NCBI GenBank assembly: GCA_035578175.1
Contig: JAQMRL010000011.1
Coordinates: 4,537,501-4,601,500 of the forward strand
Source of the DNA: Catonia carolina
Taxonomy: Eukaryota; Arthropoda; Insecta; Hemiptera; Achilidae
Length of the DNA: 64,000 bases
Direction of reading: 5' to 3'
Shown here: positions 42,950 through 55,100 of the stretch, piece by piece
How positions within the stretch are numbered: the stretch's first letter is position 1
How the letters are laid out: each line of letters starts with the position of its first letter
Notes under the pieces: generated by a model
What the model was told of the DNA's origin: nothing
What the model saw: the letters and a program-made list of their open reading frames with translations, nothing else
Databases searched by the model: none
Translations under genes and position numbers: made by a program

Positions 42950-43478
42950 TTGCGTGTGACATCTCAAAGTTTTTATAAAGTTATTACTACTGTAGAACCA
43001 AAAATAATTTCCTCAAAATTTTCTCGTTTCTCTACTTCTGCCGTGTTATCGTCTTCTTGTAGCACTACAGCCCTTAGTGGGATTTGGCTTCCTTCACAAT
43101 CCTCTCTGCTAATTGCTAGCTCTTTCCATCCTCTTACCTCCTTCAAAATCAAATATTTATGATACCATTCATCCACATCTTACTAGGATAGCCATTCCTT
43201 CTTTTGTGTAGTATTTCCTTCCTTATCACCTTAACAATACTCATTGACTACTTTCTATCAATGTCCCCCAACCACCTAAGTCTTTGGGTCTTTATGCAAC
43301 GGATTGAGCCTCTGGATTTAATGAAAAAATTCAGTTGCTCACTTTTATGTACTCTCCTTTCATCTCCTTCTCTCACTGGTTCAGAAATATTTCGTAAAAT
43401 CTTTCTTTTAAACCTTCTAAAAATGTTGCAATCTGTTCCGACAAAATCTGTTTCACAGCCATAGGTGATTGGTGACAA
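42950..43478 (-). pseudogene. Non-LTR retrotransposon tail, reverse strand, decayed
   Basis: Reverse frames read ITYGCETDFVGTDCNIFRRF and KRKILRNISEPVREGDERRV, RCIKTQRLRWLGDIDRK (43248-43478), then further downstream VRGWKELAISREDCEG. The order YGCET, FERKILR, GPVREGxxWR, RLRWLGH is the common insect retrotransposon C-terminus. Split over two frames. Confidence 0.72.
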
Positions 43479-44262
43479 CTGGGTGCACCAAACTCAAATA
43501 CGAGTAATTTCTTCTATGTACTTTTTGAAGAAAAATGTTTTATGTAGTTTGTTGTAAATTATAAAGCTGTAATTAAACAATAAAAACTTTTATCTACCTG
43601 AGCAAGCACCTTATCCATGAATTTTCAATCAAAAATGAATTACACCTTATTATTAAAGTAAACATTTTAGGGAAGCTTCATTAAAAATGTTAATCTAGTT
43701 TCTAGAGAAAATTACTAAAAATATACAAGGCAAATATATAAAATGATTATAACTTCTTAGTTGACCAATTTTCACCATACATCTAATGTTAGATTTCCTT
43801 TGAGATATCCATTTACAGAACAAATTTTTGAAGTTCTACAAATATCCAAACGAAAAGCTACTGTTAGTTTTCATTGATCTGTTATTGTTGTTTTAATTTT
43901 ATTTTTTCATTTAGTGAAAATTGGTTGACTTAAAAATCTATATTTTATTCTTATTATATTCTAGTTTGTTCAGTAATTTTTTAAGAAAATGCTTTAAGAT
44001 TCAATAAAACCTCACTACAATTTTTCCTTTAATAATCTGGTTAATTCATTACTTATTAAAAATTCAAGGAGAAGGTGCTTGCTTGGATGGATAAAAAGTT
44101 TTAATTTTTAATTACAGCTTCTTAAAATGCAACAAATACATAAAAACTTTTACTAAAAAATATGTAAAAAAAAATCAAATATAAATATATTTGGTGCACC
44201 CAATTGTCACCTATCACCTTTGGCTATGAAGTGGACTTTTGTCAGAAACGGATTGCAACACA
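43428..44262. repeat. Large inverted repeat (~200-bp arms, ~830 bp overall)
   Basis: Left arm 43428-43640 and right arm 44060-44262 are inverted copies: TTGCAATCTGTTCCGACAAA / TTGCAATCCGTTTCTGACAA, GGTGCACC at 43480/44211, and GAGCAAGCACCTT / AAGGTGCTTGCTT. The outer arms overlap the retrotransposon fragment at 43248-43478. Middle is AT-rich. Confidence 0.68.
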
Positions 44263-45269
44263 TTAAGACAGCAGTTTTTCATTAGGATTGGTTATTAGTT
44301 GCAGCAGTATGCATTTTAAAGATTTACTTGCATAGTGGACCCGTGCAAATAAATTCGCACAATGTTCTTGGATTTTAAACCCCTATCATTAAAAAAATGA
44401 TTTAAGTTAACAACAAACTTAATCATTCTTAAAAGAACAGTGAGTAATGACTAAAGCACAGTAGTTTGATAGTTTCGTCGTGAAAAGAACCGTTTTAAAC
44501 TAAAACTTTTAATAAAACAATGTTAATACCTTGTCTAATACCAACTTAAAAATAAAATTTAACAATAAAATGACATTTTATTTTTATTTTTTTAATATAT
44601 TTTTTATACTATTATCTTTTTTTTGTATATTTACGTTAGGAAATTTTGTTGTATGTTTTTTTTGTAAATTTTTGTTTCTTTTCTTTTATGTAAATTTAGT
44701 GTAAATATAAAAAGCTATTATTATAATATAATAAATAAAATAAACCAACTCATACCCGCACACAGGCTAGACCTGTGCGGGTATTAGGAAATAAGATAGG
44801 ATAAGATTCATTGTACTTGTTTTTAGCAATAATAAATAATAATAATAATAAACTGAGGGTGTTGTAAGATGAGAAGAGAGATGACACATTTATTCTGTAT
44901 GCGTATGGAATATGGCTTTGGAGGGGAAAATGTGGGAGAACCGCTTCACATTACGCCATATTACCACTACGTTTAAAACGGAATTTACTCTTTTTAATTT
45001 TGTAAATGAAGCTCATATCAAGCATGAATTTCAAGTTTAGAACTTTTGGGCAAATGAGGAAAGAATACTCTTCAAAACCATGTAACAATTATAAAAATCC
45101 GTTTTGTAGAACTCTGTATTTAAGAGTTAATAGAATTCCCATTTGAAATATATTGGAAGAAATTTTGCGTCTAGATATAAATAGATAGATATACGAATAT
45201 CTCCTTTTTTTGAGTTAGACTGTTCACATGCACATGCATTTTTGAAAACTTTTTTTCTGTTACATCCGA
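44263..45269. other. AT-rich intergenic DNA with a GC hairpin at 44753-44785
   Basis: TACCCGCACACAGGC / ACCTGTGCGGGTA forms a short hairpin, and an (AAT)n run lies at 44832-44850. Nothing else recognised. Confidence 0.4.
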
Positions 45270-45405
45270 CTGTTTTGCAATTATTGCTAATGCAGACATG
45301 AGAAGGATGATAAATGAAGATAAGTGATGGAAAAATTCCAGACCTAACCGGGAATCAAACCTGGGATCACAGCATAGAAACCACTTTCACTGACCACAAA
45401 ACTAT
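45270..45405 (-). mobile_element. tRNA-derived SINE, decayed reverse copy
   Basis: Reverse strand contains CTATGCTGTGATCCCAGG, B box GGTTTGATTCCCGGTTAGGT and the body CATCACTTATCTTCAT, as in the 22601 family. Confidence 0.65.
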
Positions 45406-46289
45406 TTCTAGACCTAGAAGGCTGAAAACGATGAAATTTTAATGAAAATTTAGTTTTGACCATTTCCTTAGTAGTTGCTTAACCTGTATTTCATGAGATG
45501 GTAAGAGAAAGTTAACAAAAAGTTTATTACAATGATGTTAATACATTATATCGATGAAGTGACGTACAGGCCCAATAGATTATAAATTACAAAGTTATTC
45601 TTTATATAAATAATTTTTTTTATTGAAAGTTATTCTTTTGCACTTGTTATAATTTTATTTTAAGCAACGATAAAACTGTAAAACATTTTTTATATCGACA
45701 CAACAAGAATTCTCGAAACTTAAAGTATGACGTAAGCATTTTTGATAACTAGATTGTTTCATAATAAAGAGGCATTCTCCGAATTTTGTGCTATAATTGC
45801 ACGTCCCAATTATTACAATAGGCATGTAATAAGTAAATAATTTTTTGACTTTAATCTGTGATTGTGCCGATCTGAAATATGTATTCAACTTTTATAAAAT
45901 TATTTGCTTCAGTAAATTTGCACATAGTAATAATAATTATTATTATTATTTGTTTAATGAAAAACAGAGATAAAAAATTATCAAATGTATTTTATGAGAT
46001 ATTGCATAATTTAAAAGTTATAGTAGTTTTTAATAACACGCTGACAAAAGTACAAAGTGTCATTCCTCTTTATTGTTTTGCTATCATAAAAATCAGTAAT
46101 TATTGACAACAAAACAATATTGTTTTCTTTGTAAATTATTAAAGGAAAATATCAGTTAATGTAAATAATTTGGTTGTCTGTTGTTTAAGTCAACAGCTAA
46201 AAGACTTTTTTATTCCTCAATTATTTTTTTTTTGCATCCAGGAGACTCCAAAAGGGAGTATAGGATATGCCAAGATAAAACTGATAAAC

Positions 46290-46495
46290 ACAAAGTTAAT
46301 AACAATGATAAATTCATCACTTACCACCAAAAATTTGTTTCTGCTACTGCTTACTTCAGTAGGCTTGTAATGAACCCCTTTGTATCAAATAGCACACAAA
46401 ATTAAAAAGTTAAACACAATGATAAATTCATCACTTACCAATAGTTTGTTTCCGCTACTGCTTAACTCAGTACGCTTGTCATGAACCTCTTTGAA
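46290..46495. repeat. Tandem pair of ~90-bp repeats upstream of transposase remnant
   Basis: 46290-46382 and 46407-46495 share GATAAATTCATCACTTACCA, GTTTCTGCTACTGCTTA/GTTTCCGCTACTGCTTA and TCATGAACC/TAATGAACC. The second unit runs into the start codon of the transposase remnant. Confidence 0.7.
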
Positions 46496-47330
46496 GAACA
46501 ATTGTTTATTGTAGAGACTTGCATAGCGAGTAAATCTTACAAATGTGTGCAAGATAAGTTTCAGTTGAAATTTCCCCGTTCTGCCGTTTCGAATAAATCG
46601 TCAATATTACGTTTGATAAATAAATTCCGTAGAACTGGGAGTGTACTCGAGAAACCACCTCGCTAGCCAACAAAGTTAACCGCGCAAGTTCTCGAAGGTT
46701 TGAAAAATCGCTTAGAAGATTATCATCACAAGCTGGGCTAACATTAACTACTGTTTTCAGAGCTATGAAAAAGTTACATTTGCATCCTTATCACGTTGGC
46801 ATAACTCATGAGTTGAAAGCTACAGACCATCAGAAACAATTACAATATTGTCGGTGGTTTCGATCTTTGGTTGAAGAAAATGGTATTCAATTGTTGGATC
46901 ATTTTTAGTGATGAGGCTTGGTTTCATTTAGATGGCTATGTGAATAGTCAGAACTGTAGAATATGTAGTGCAACAAATTCTCATGCTTTCCATGAAAAAG
47001 CATTGCACTCATGTAAAATTGGTGTTTGGTGTGCAATTTCCTACCAGCATATAATAGGGCCGTTATTTTTTGATAGTACTGTAGACAGTGTAGTTTATAG
47101 TGATTTAATCCAACAGTTCATTTCATTGTTGAATTTGGATGACCAAAATTGTTGGTTTCAACAGGACAACGTTACATGTCATACTGCAAATGAAATGCTA
47201 TCAATGCTATGGGAATTTTTTAATCACTGCTTAGTATCGAAAGATTTGTGGCCTCCGATATCCCCAGATCTAACACCAGCAGACTTTCCTATGGGGTTCT
47301 TTAAAAGGTGAAGTTTACAAAAACAACCCT
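46481..47330 (+). pseudogene. Mariner-type (DDE) transposase pseudogene
   Basis: The HTH part reads MNLFEEQLFIVETCIASKSY, KFQLKFPRSAVSN and LINKFRRTGSVLEKPPR, then a stop; it continues after frameshifts as VFRAMKKLHLHPYHVGITHE, LKATDHQKQLQYCRWFRSLV. The DDE part is open at 46871-47311: IIFSDEAWFHLDGYVNSQNC, GVWCAISYQHIIGPLFF, CWFQQDNVTCHTA, WPPISPDLTPADF. All three Asp are visible but several frame breaks kill the gene. A remnant continues to about 47550. TIRs not found. Confidence 0.8.
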
Positions 47331-47550
47331 CATACAATCGATGAATTAAACTAACATTACAAGTGTGATTTCAAGCATTAGTGAACAGACTTTAAGAAAA
47401 GTTGCTGCAAATGTCATTAAACGAATTCGTATCTGTATTGAAGTCGCAGGAAATATATGTAATAGTTGCAGGAAAAGTTTATGTTGTCAGTATCTGCTAA
47501 ATATTCTAATATCACATGAAATATTAAGTATTTTACCCAATACATGACCT

Positions 47551-48864
47551 GCCCTTCCTAAAGCCATTAAATTCTTTGCATAGGACTGCTTCTGCAATTT
47601 TAATAAATTCTTGAGTATATTTTGTAATCAATATGTGAAAGACTGAATCCCTTGAGAGTCCTTCAGTCATTTCTTTTACCTTTTATGAAAATAGAGATAA
47701 CCTCTGAAGGGCACCATAACTTTGGTATCTTGCACCGCCTCCAGCACTCATTTGTTCGATGTAAATATCGTAGCATAAGCATTAGACCTCCATATTTATA
47801 CAATTACTTCCTATATTATTTTTAATTACACAAGGAGTTTGAAGTTGAATTAATCACCTGTATAAATTAAAATATTTTGTTGAAAAAGTATTTAATATAA
47901 AAGGAGTAGAATTGTGGAAATTAAAGGGTATTTTTCTGAAAATATTTTCTTTTAATTATAATAAAAAAGTGGAAAATTACTAGAGATTAGAGGTCAAGAG
48001 AACATTTAAAAAATGAAGGATTTGAACATTTTAAACGTTGATATGAGTAGTGTATATATCCTTCTCACACCTCCCACTTAGATTCAAGTCTTTCAGTTTT
48101 TTAAAAATGTCTTAATACAACAGTCCATGATAACACTATCTCGAGGTGAACAAATTGAATCATTGACTGGGTTATTTCAGAAGTGTAACTATATGAATAT
48201 TCATTGTCAGTAAGTTAAATAAGCTATATTTCTATAAGTGAAATACAAAATTAATGGAAGAAAGGGAGAAGTTGTAATACTTTATGGCAAACAAAAGGAA
48301 ATATTCATACATTATACCTGGCGGGACCAAGGAAGACTATAACAAAAACTTAGTTGGAACAGCAATCCACACATCTTAAAAAATGTATTAATATACCTAA
48401 AAATATTTATGTTTATTTTGTCCATAATCAAATTAAAATAATTTATGCTTCTTTATAAGAAAACAAACATAATGGTGTAGTACTTTCTTCTTCTTTGTCA
48501 TCCTGTATTGGATATAAGCCTCCTCTTAATGTTCTACAGTCCCTTACTCTACAACTTTTCTGCCCAGTTAAATTCGGCCACCATCTTTATTTAAGTCATT
48601 TCTGCACCATGTTTGTAAGTGACTTCTACCTCTCTTTCTCAGCCTTGGTCTCCACTGCTGGGTATACCCATTGGTTAGTGGTGTAGTACTCAATAAAAGA
48701 AATAAACCTAAGTATCTCCAAGATATCCTTATTGGCAAGTTTTTAATTTGGAAAAAATTACTTTAATTTTTCATTTCATGAAATTGTGGTAATGTAACAA
48801 AATTAGTGTATTTATTGTACTGAACTTTTACTCTCCGCAGAGATATTTTCTATTTGTACATTTT
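47551..48864. other. Intergenic, no recognised element
   Basis: AT-rich. A less AT-rich patch at 48480-48690 reads, on the reverse strand, RPRLRKRGRSHLQTWCRNDL, possibly an old retrotransposon tail, but too short to call. Confidence 0.35.
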
Positions 48865-49775
48865 TTCTTTCTCTTGCCTATATGATTGGAAGAAAAGTAT
48901 TGTTTTCAAGTTGATTTTTCAAAATTGTGTTTTCACCAGATATACACGTTTTCAGACTCCCTGAACCCAAAAAACATGTATTTAGGGATTTGTCTGTGTG
49001 TGAACAGAATATCTCAAGAACAGAACATTGTACTAAGTTGAAACTTGAAACTTAAGTTAGATACCACTAGAGGACCCGACATGAACATTTTCATCAAAAT
49101 CGGTCAACTGGAAGTAGTAGTTTATTCGTGTCTTTTTTCACTTTTTTGCGATTTTTTCAAAAATGGCTCCTGCGAATTTTTTTAAAATCGCCTGAATTAC
49201 TACATTTTGTATGCTCTACAAGATAATAGGGTAGGTGCCATATCTGCTGAAATTCTTGGGGAGGCTGTGCTGTCATAGAAAAATATGGTATTTAAAGATT
49301 GTGGCCTTAATATGCATTTTAGCAAAAGTGTGTATAATCAAAGTTGTAGATTACAACTTGTATTTTAAACTTTTTTTTGTATAACACTTAGTTTAGTGGT
49401 AATTAGTGATATTCTGGGTTTTTTCGTGAAAATCTGTAAAAAAATGAATTTTTTAAGATTTTGGCCTAAGTGTGTACTTAATGACAAAAGTGTATAATAA
49501 AATTTATAGAAAATTAAAAGATCTACAACTTTTATTTTAAGCATTTTTCTCTACAGAGCCTAGTTTAGCATCTAAGAGTGATTTTTCGTATTATTAAGCC
49601 AAACTGAAATTGATTTTAATTTTGCACCATTCGACTCATGATTAAAATAAGGTTATGTTTTTTGAGATGAATTTTTTTGTTAATTTTTAATGTTTTATTA
49701 CTAATCTTAGGTTATATTGTTCATTATTTGCATTGGCTAAAGAAAGTTTTGTGAGTGTTTCACACCAGATTTTTT
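48865..49775 (+). mobile_element. ~910-bp HINE/Helentron-like element, copy 5
   Basis: Starts TTTCTTTCTCTTGCCTATAT (hairpin partly lost), ends GTGAGTGTTTCACACCAG plus T-run. Internal modules lie at ~49270-49430 and 49440-49600. Confidence 0.75.
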
Positions 49776-51109
49776 TTCTTTTTGGTAGGATCAACAATTT
49801 AGTCATTAATGTTAGTATGACTAGAGAAAATACAGTTTTAATAATTACTGGTTTGAATAAAACCAAATTATGTTAAAAGTTAAGAATATTGTATTAGAAG
49901 GTCCAATGTTATACAAATCATTTAGATGATTTTTATTGCTTAGGTAATATACATAATTTCTTGCAAATATATATTCATTTGTATTTGTTCCCTTAAATAT
50001 AATACGTGAATAATAATATGAAGAAAACTAATTTAGTTGTTAATAAGAAGAACTGGTACTGCAGCAAATTTTAAATTATTAGGAAGTATTTAATATAGCT
50101 TCCCATATCAATAAAACTTTTAGATAACCTCAGATTAACTATTGTGGTGCATGGTCAGTTTATAATTTCTTTTGTAAATACGTAAATTGTATATCATGAA
50201 TGATTTATTTAAATAATTGTATTCTTAAAAACTATCTTGCTCAGATTTCTTAAATAAAGTAGTAGTGGAAAAAATTGAAGTCTAAAAATCCAAATTAAGG
50301 CATTATAAAATAGTAGTCCTCACGGAAGCCCTATAGTTAAATATTTTCAGGGAAAGCAGTGAGTAAAGTAAAAAATAAAATTTTAGGAAAAATTTGTCTA
50401 AGTACAACAAAAATATAAACGTTTAAAAAATTTATAATTATTGTGAATAAAATAGGAAAAGAAAATTAAAACTGTATGTGGGTATCTACTGAATGAGTGA
50501 AAACAGATTAGCAAAGACAGTAATTATTTCTTTTTATGACTACAGAATAATAAAAATGAATGATTTAAGAAAATTGAAAAGGGAATTTAAAATATTAAAT
50601 ATTTCAAAAAATTAATCAAGGGCAGAAAAATTTTAGGAAAAAAGAAACTATGAATCGCAAAAGTGGACTGAATGAACAACAAACTGACAGAATGGAGTTT
50701 GGAAAAGAATGAAATTTAAAATACATAAATTTGATCCCTAGTGTTGGTCAAAGCACTAAAATCTGGTAGTAGTTAAGAAATTTTCTATACTTGTGAATAA
50801 AATAGTAATCTCTTGGTTTTTAATGGTTTCAGTTTGAGAATAAACTTTTTATATTTAAAACAAAGAATCTGTAGGCTTTTTTCAGATGAAATGTTCCTTG
50901 TCTGTGAAGACATTACCATAACAGTATCAGACTGTAATAAAAGACAGCAGTTTGAAGCGTGGCAGTTACAGTTTGGCAACATCATAAGACTTAAATTTGA
51001 ATTAATTGATTTTAGTGCATTTTTAGACTGTTGTGTAGGTACATTATAAAATTCTTAGGAAAAGATATTACAGACTTTCTTATATACTTCAGGTTTTTAT
51101 TTTATTTAA
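49776..51109. other. Intergenic, AT-rich; open frame 50813-51049 not supported
   Basis: A 78-codon open frame at 50813-51049 (+) has no recognised domain and no splice partners that fit the LLTP gene. The first LLTP exon must lie somewhere upstream of 52001 but could not be identified. Confidence 0.35.
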
Positions 51110-51492
51110 GTTGTTTTTAGGTCTTCAGCCAAAAGGCTGGTTTGAACCTCTAGAAGCTTTACTAAGCAAAACGAGGAGTGAGGTGGTTTACTATTGCCTT
51201 CCTGACTGAGTGGAAAAGTATGCTTATCAGCATGCCAGGCCCTCTGAAAAGCATCTACTTTCCACCCTGCAAATGACACCTTCTCTTCATTCACCGCAGG
51301 GTCTGGCTGTATAATGAAATTCATTTCTCTCAGAGGAGATAACTCTAACTAGTGTCTTTTACATCTCTACCTTTTTTGTTCTTAAATGGTCCTGTCATAT
51401 AATTGGCTGACCATATGATAAGAAACAGAAATATTTTTGTAGCCCTAGAACTAGCAGATCGAGTGCAAATAATTAAACACTCCACCTGTTTG
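51110..51492 (-). mobile_element. AAC-tailed SINE-like repeat, copy 4
   Basis: Reverse copy with an intact 72-codon internal frame (51106-51324, -): FIIQPDPAVNEEKVSFAGWK, HSSFCLVKLLEVQTSLLAED. Confidence 0.72.
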
Positions 51493-52000
51493 TTATTTAT
51501 TTATATTCAATTTATCCTGTTATTTATATTTTATTTACATTCAACATTTTAATACAGTTTGCCTATATTTTATTTTCTTCATTGGACATTTTTAGAATTA
51601 TTAATCTTCTCTTTGTAGTTTGGATGTTTCTCAGTATAAACACAACTATAAACAGCTTAAATGTTAAAAATTTCCAGTCGGTGTTTTCTCTAAAATATGT
51701 TTTTCATTCTATGTCAAATTGGTCCTTAATTATACTTGTTAATTGGTTGTAACTTTATATTTGTGTTTTATGCATCTATTTATTTCATTATTTATGTGAA
51801 ATATCTAGAGATACTTAGTAAATCTCTGTAAAAATTAACTAAAACTTATAAAAATTAACGTATTAAAATATTAAGAATATATTCATATATTTTTGACAGG
51901 ATTTTAATCAGTTAGTTTCCAGGTTAAAATGTAGATTTTATTTTGTTATCATTAAAAATATTTATAATTTATTTAATTTACAATTTATATTATTTTTCAG
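51493..52000. other. AT-rich upstream intron or flank of the LLTP gene
   Basis: Contains an alternative in-frame ATG at 51943 and the splice acceptor tract ending at 52000. No TATA box or promoter can be assigned. Confidence 0.4.
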
Positions 52001-52191
52001 ATCTTTTTATTTTATTTTTAACAACGGTCAATGCAGAATTAAGTTTGTTTACTGCTGAATCAGAAGCGAGATATTTTTGGCAAGCCCAATTAACAACGGG
52101 AACAGTTTTACCAGATTCTATCAGTTCGTCATGGAACTTCAATGCAACATTAATTGTACAGCAAACAGCTGACAATTTAACAATATTTAAG
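52001..52191 (+). CDS. LLTP gene exon 1 in window (signal peptide end and N-sheet start)
   Basis: Strong acceptor (pyrimidine tract, TTTTTCAG) ends at 52000 and donor GTATGT starts at 52192. The first two bases complete a split codon, so an upstream exon should carry the ATG. The hydrophobic LFILFLTTVNA looks like the end of a signal peptide, with cleavage expected after Ala. An alternative is an unspliced start at ATG 51943, in the same open frame. Confidence 0.78.
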
Positions 52192-55100
52192 GTATGTACA
52201 GGTAGTATATGTTTGTTGTTTAGGTCATCAGCCAAAAGGTTGATTGAACCACTGAAAGGTAAATGAAAGGTAAATTTTTACCATTGGCTTCCTCACTGAG
52301 TAGAAAAGTATGCTTATCAGCATTTCAGGCCCTCTGAAAAAAACATGTACTTTCCACCCTGAATGATATCCACTTCATTCACCACAGGGTCTGGCTGTAT
52401 AATGATGAAATTCATTACCCTCAGAGGAGATATCTCTAACTAGCATTTTTTACACCTCTACTTCTTCTGTTCTTTAACGCTTTAGAAACAGAAATATTTT
52501 TTGTACCCCAAATAGCAGATCGAGTGCAAATAATTAAACACTCTACCTGCCTGTTATGGGCAAAGGTATTATTTAATGTTTGTTCATTTTCTTTAAAGTG
52601 ACACTTAGTCTACTCAGAAATACAACTTAGTATTTTTATAACTTGTTTTAAATCTCTAATGTGTGTGCGTTGCAGTTTAGTCTATTTAAGAACAATAAGC
52701 AACCCCCGTGACAAGTGATATGAGGATGATGTGTATGACGTGTATAATATGAGGTGTAGTCTTGTACAGACTCAGGCTGACCATTCCTGAGAGAGTATGG
52801 TAAATTGAACCCAACCATCAAAGTACACCAGTAACCAACATCTAGTATTCAAATCCGTATAAATAGAATTTGGAATTAGGAACCTTCGTCTCTGAAAATC
52901 AGCTCCAAGTATCACAAAGAGGCAGTTGGAGGGGGAACTCTTCCCCAGTCTTCATTTGTAACATGCCCATTGGAAATGTTTTACTATGTTTTCTGCTATA
53001 GTTATATTGTACGTAATAGTTCACCTGACTTTATTCCTTTGTAGCACCTTTTTGACTTCATATTTTACAATATTGTATTAATATAATTTTATTTGTTTTT
53101 TATTACAGATAAGTGATATTGTAACAACAGAATCTAAGTTAGAGAAGGAACCATTAATTTTACCATTTCAAGCTAATTATGTGGATGGTTTACTTAATAA
53201 GATGTACACAAATCCAAAAGATAAAAGATGGTCAGTTAATGTAAAGCGTGCTTTGGTGACATTAATGCAGTTAAATTTAGATAATATTAATGTACCTGCA
53301 TTTAGTAATAATGAGGTAAGTGTAATAAATTAAAATTTTATACTGTAATTAAAAGTTTTTTTGTATTAAAAGATTTTGTAGTTCTACATGAGGTTCTTTA
53401 TATGTATATCTATGGAGTTGATAGTCAGTTGGTGGTCCTGACAAGGGACATTTTAAACCTTAGAGAGTTCATCCTGAGAAGGACTGTTGTTTTAGTCTTG
53501 AAAGAGACCAATCAAGGCAGCATTTTGCTGTGGCTGCTATAATGATTACTGCAGGGTGTATATTGAAGGTGACAATAAGTGATTATGTATAAAATAAAAA
53601 CAAAATTTTTTACAACGTCAGTCTCGTTATTTAATAGCCACACCTTGTAATTGATGAACATCTGTCTGTACCTGTCTACTTCTTTCAGCTGGGATGCATT
53701 GTTCATTCTCCTGCGTAATGGTATGGAGAGTGCCTGGTAGTATAATACTTCCTAGTTAGAAGGAGAAATAGTGACTATTAATTAATTTTGAAATTGTTAT
53801 TGTCTCTAATATTAAAACATATTTCTTGTGATTCTTTATAATGCTTGTCTTTGTCCTTGTTTCATTTTTTAAGGTTCTATGAACTATTCCACATATTATC
53901 CTAAATGTGTTTCTTTATTTAAAATATCATTGTCTTTAGTCTATGTAGTTAATAACTGTGTTTACTATAATTTATAGTTTGATAGAGTGGACACCAAATA
54001 AGCTTGCCGGTGTAACTGTGCGAACAGTTTAGATTCAGTCGGTAGATTTTGTGTCTTAGTACCGAACTGCGTACTAAATCACATCATCTATTAGCAACAT
54101 TAAAAACATTCAGTTGTAACATTGTATACAATAATTAACGCCTACCACATACAACACATTACAGACTAATGTTTTCAGATTAGCTGATATTATAACGTTG
54201 CGAGACCGCCGTGACTCTGATCACAGCTGGTACAGCACTGACCCCCACTACTCGCTGAGGCAACCAAGCATGCCATTACCAAATTAAATTTTCTGCGCAC
54301 TTCAGAAAACCAGCTAGCTTATTTGACATCCGCTCTACCTTTGTAATTTTTTATACATAAACATCCCTTCCACACTAAATGTGGCGCTACCACAACGTGA
54401 TCAGCATATTTTTGTTTTAAACATTATGGTTTATATTTTGTACTTGTTTTCAGAATGGTTTGCATGGAAGCTGTAGAACACAGTACATTGTAACTAAGGA
54501 CAAAAATATAAGAGTACGTAAAATTATTGACATGCAATCATGTTTAAATTACAAATCAGTAAGATGGAGTAGTGCACCTACATTTTTCTGTCCAAATAAT
54601 TACCAGGTCTGTCTTTAATGTTAAAAATATTATATATTTTTTTAATAAATAATTTTGTCTTGATTTCTTTTGAAAACAATTTTTGTTAATTAATTATAAA
54701 CATTATTAAATTCAAGCAGCAATCATTTTTTGATAAAGTATGTAACTTCAGCTTTTAAAATTAACAATATTTTATGATTATTTCTGAAATTAACGAAACT
54801 AATTTTCACTTAAACTGACAGGGAAAGTTAGTTTCAGTAATTGATTAATACTAATAAGGCTGGGATGAATAATTGTTGAATGAATTAAAATTTTTTGTTG
54901 AATGAAGCATTTTAAGTGAAATTTTACATGATTTTTCTGTTTTCAGAAAGAATTATTAAGTCATAGTGAACGTCTTTATGAATTAGCCACTGATGAGAAA
55001 GCTTTAATACAGCATATTGAAACAAAAGGACAAATAGCGTTGCTACCATATCAGTCTCAAGTTGAAGCACATTATTCTTTAGTTCGGTTGGTAATTATAT

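Noticed and set aside
50813..51049. 78-codon frame as a candidate first exon of the LLTP gene
   Set aside because: No hydrophobic signal core and no donor of the required phase.
51943..52000. ATG at 51943 as the true start of the LLTP protein
   Set aside because: The upstream residues form a plausible but long hydrophobic stretch. The strong splice acceptor ending at 52000 argues for an upstream first exon. Kept as an alternative only.
54947..55090. Stronger donor at 55091 for LLTP exon 4
   Set aside because: It would shift the frame of the well-supported next exon; the weaker donor at 55087 keeps SLVRQTLTL.
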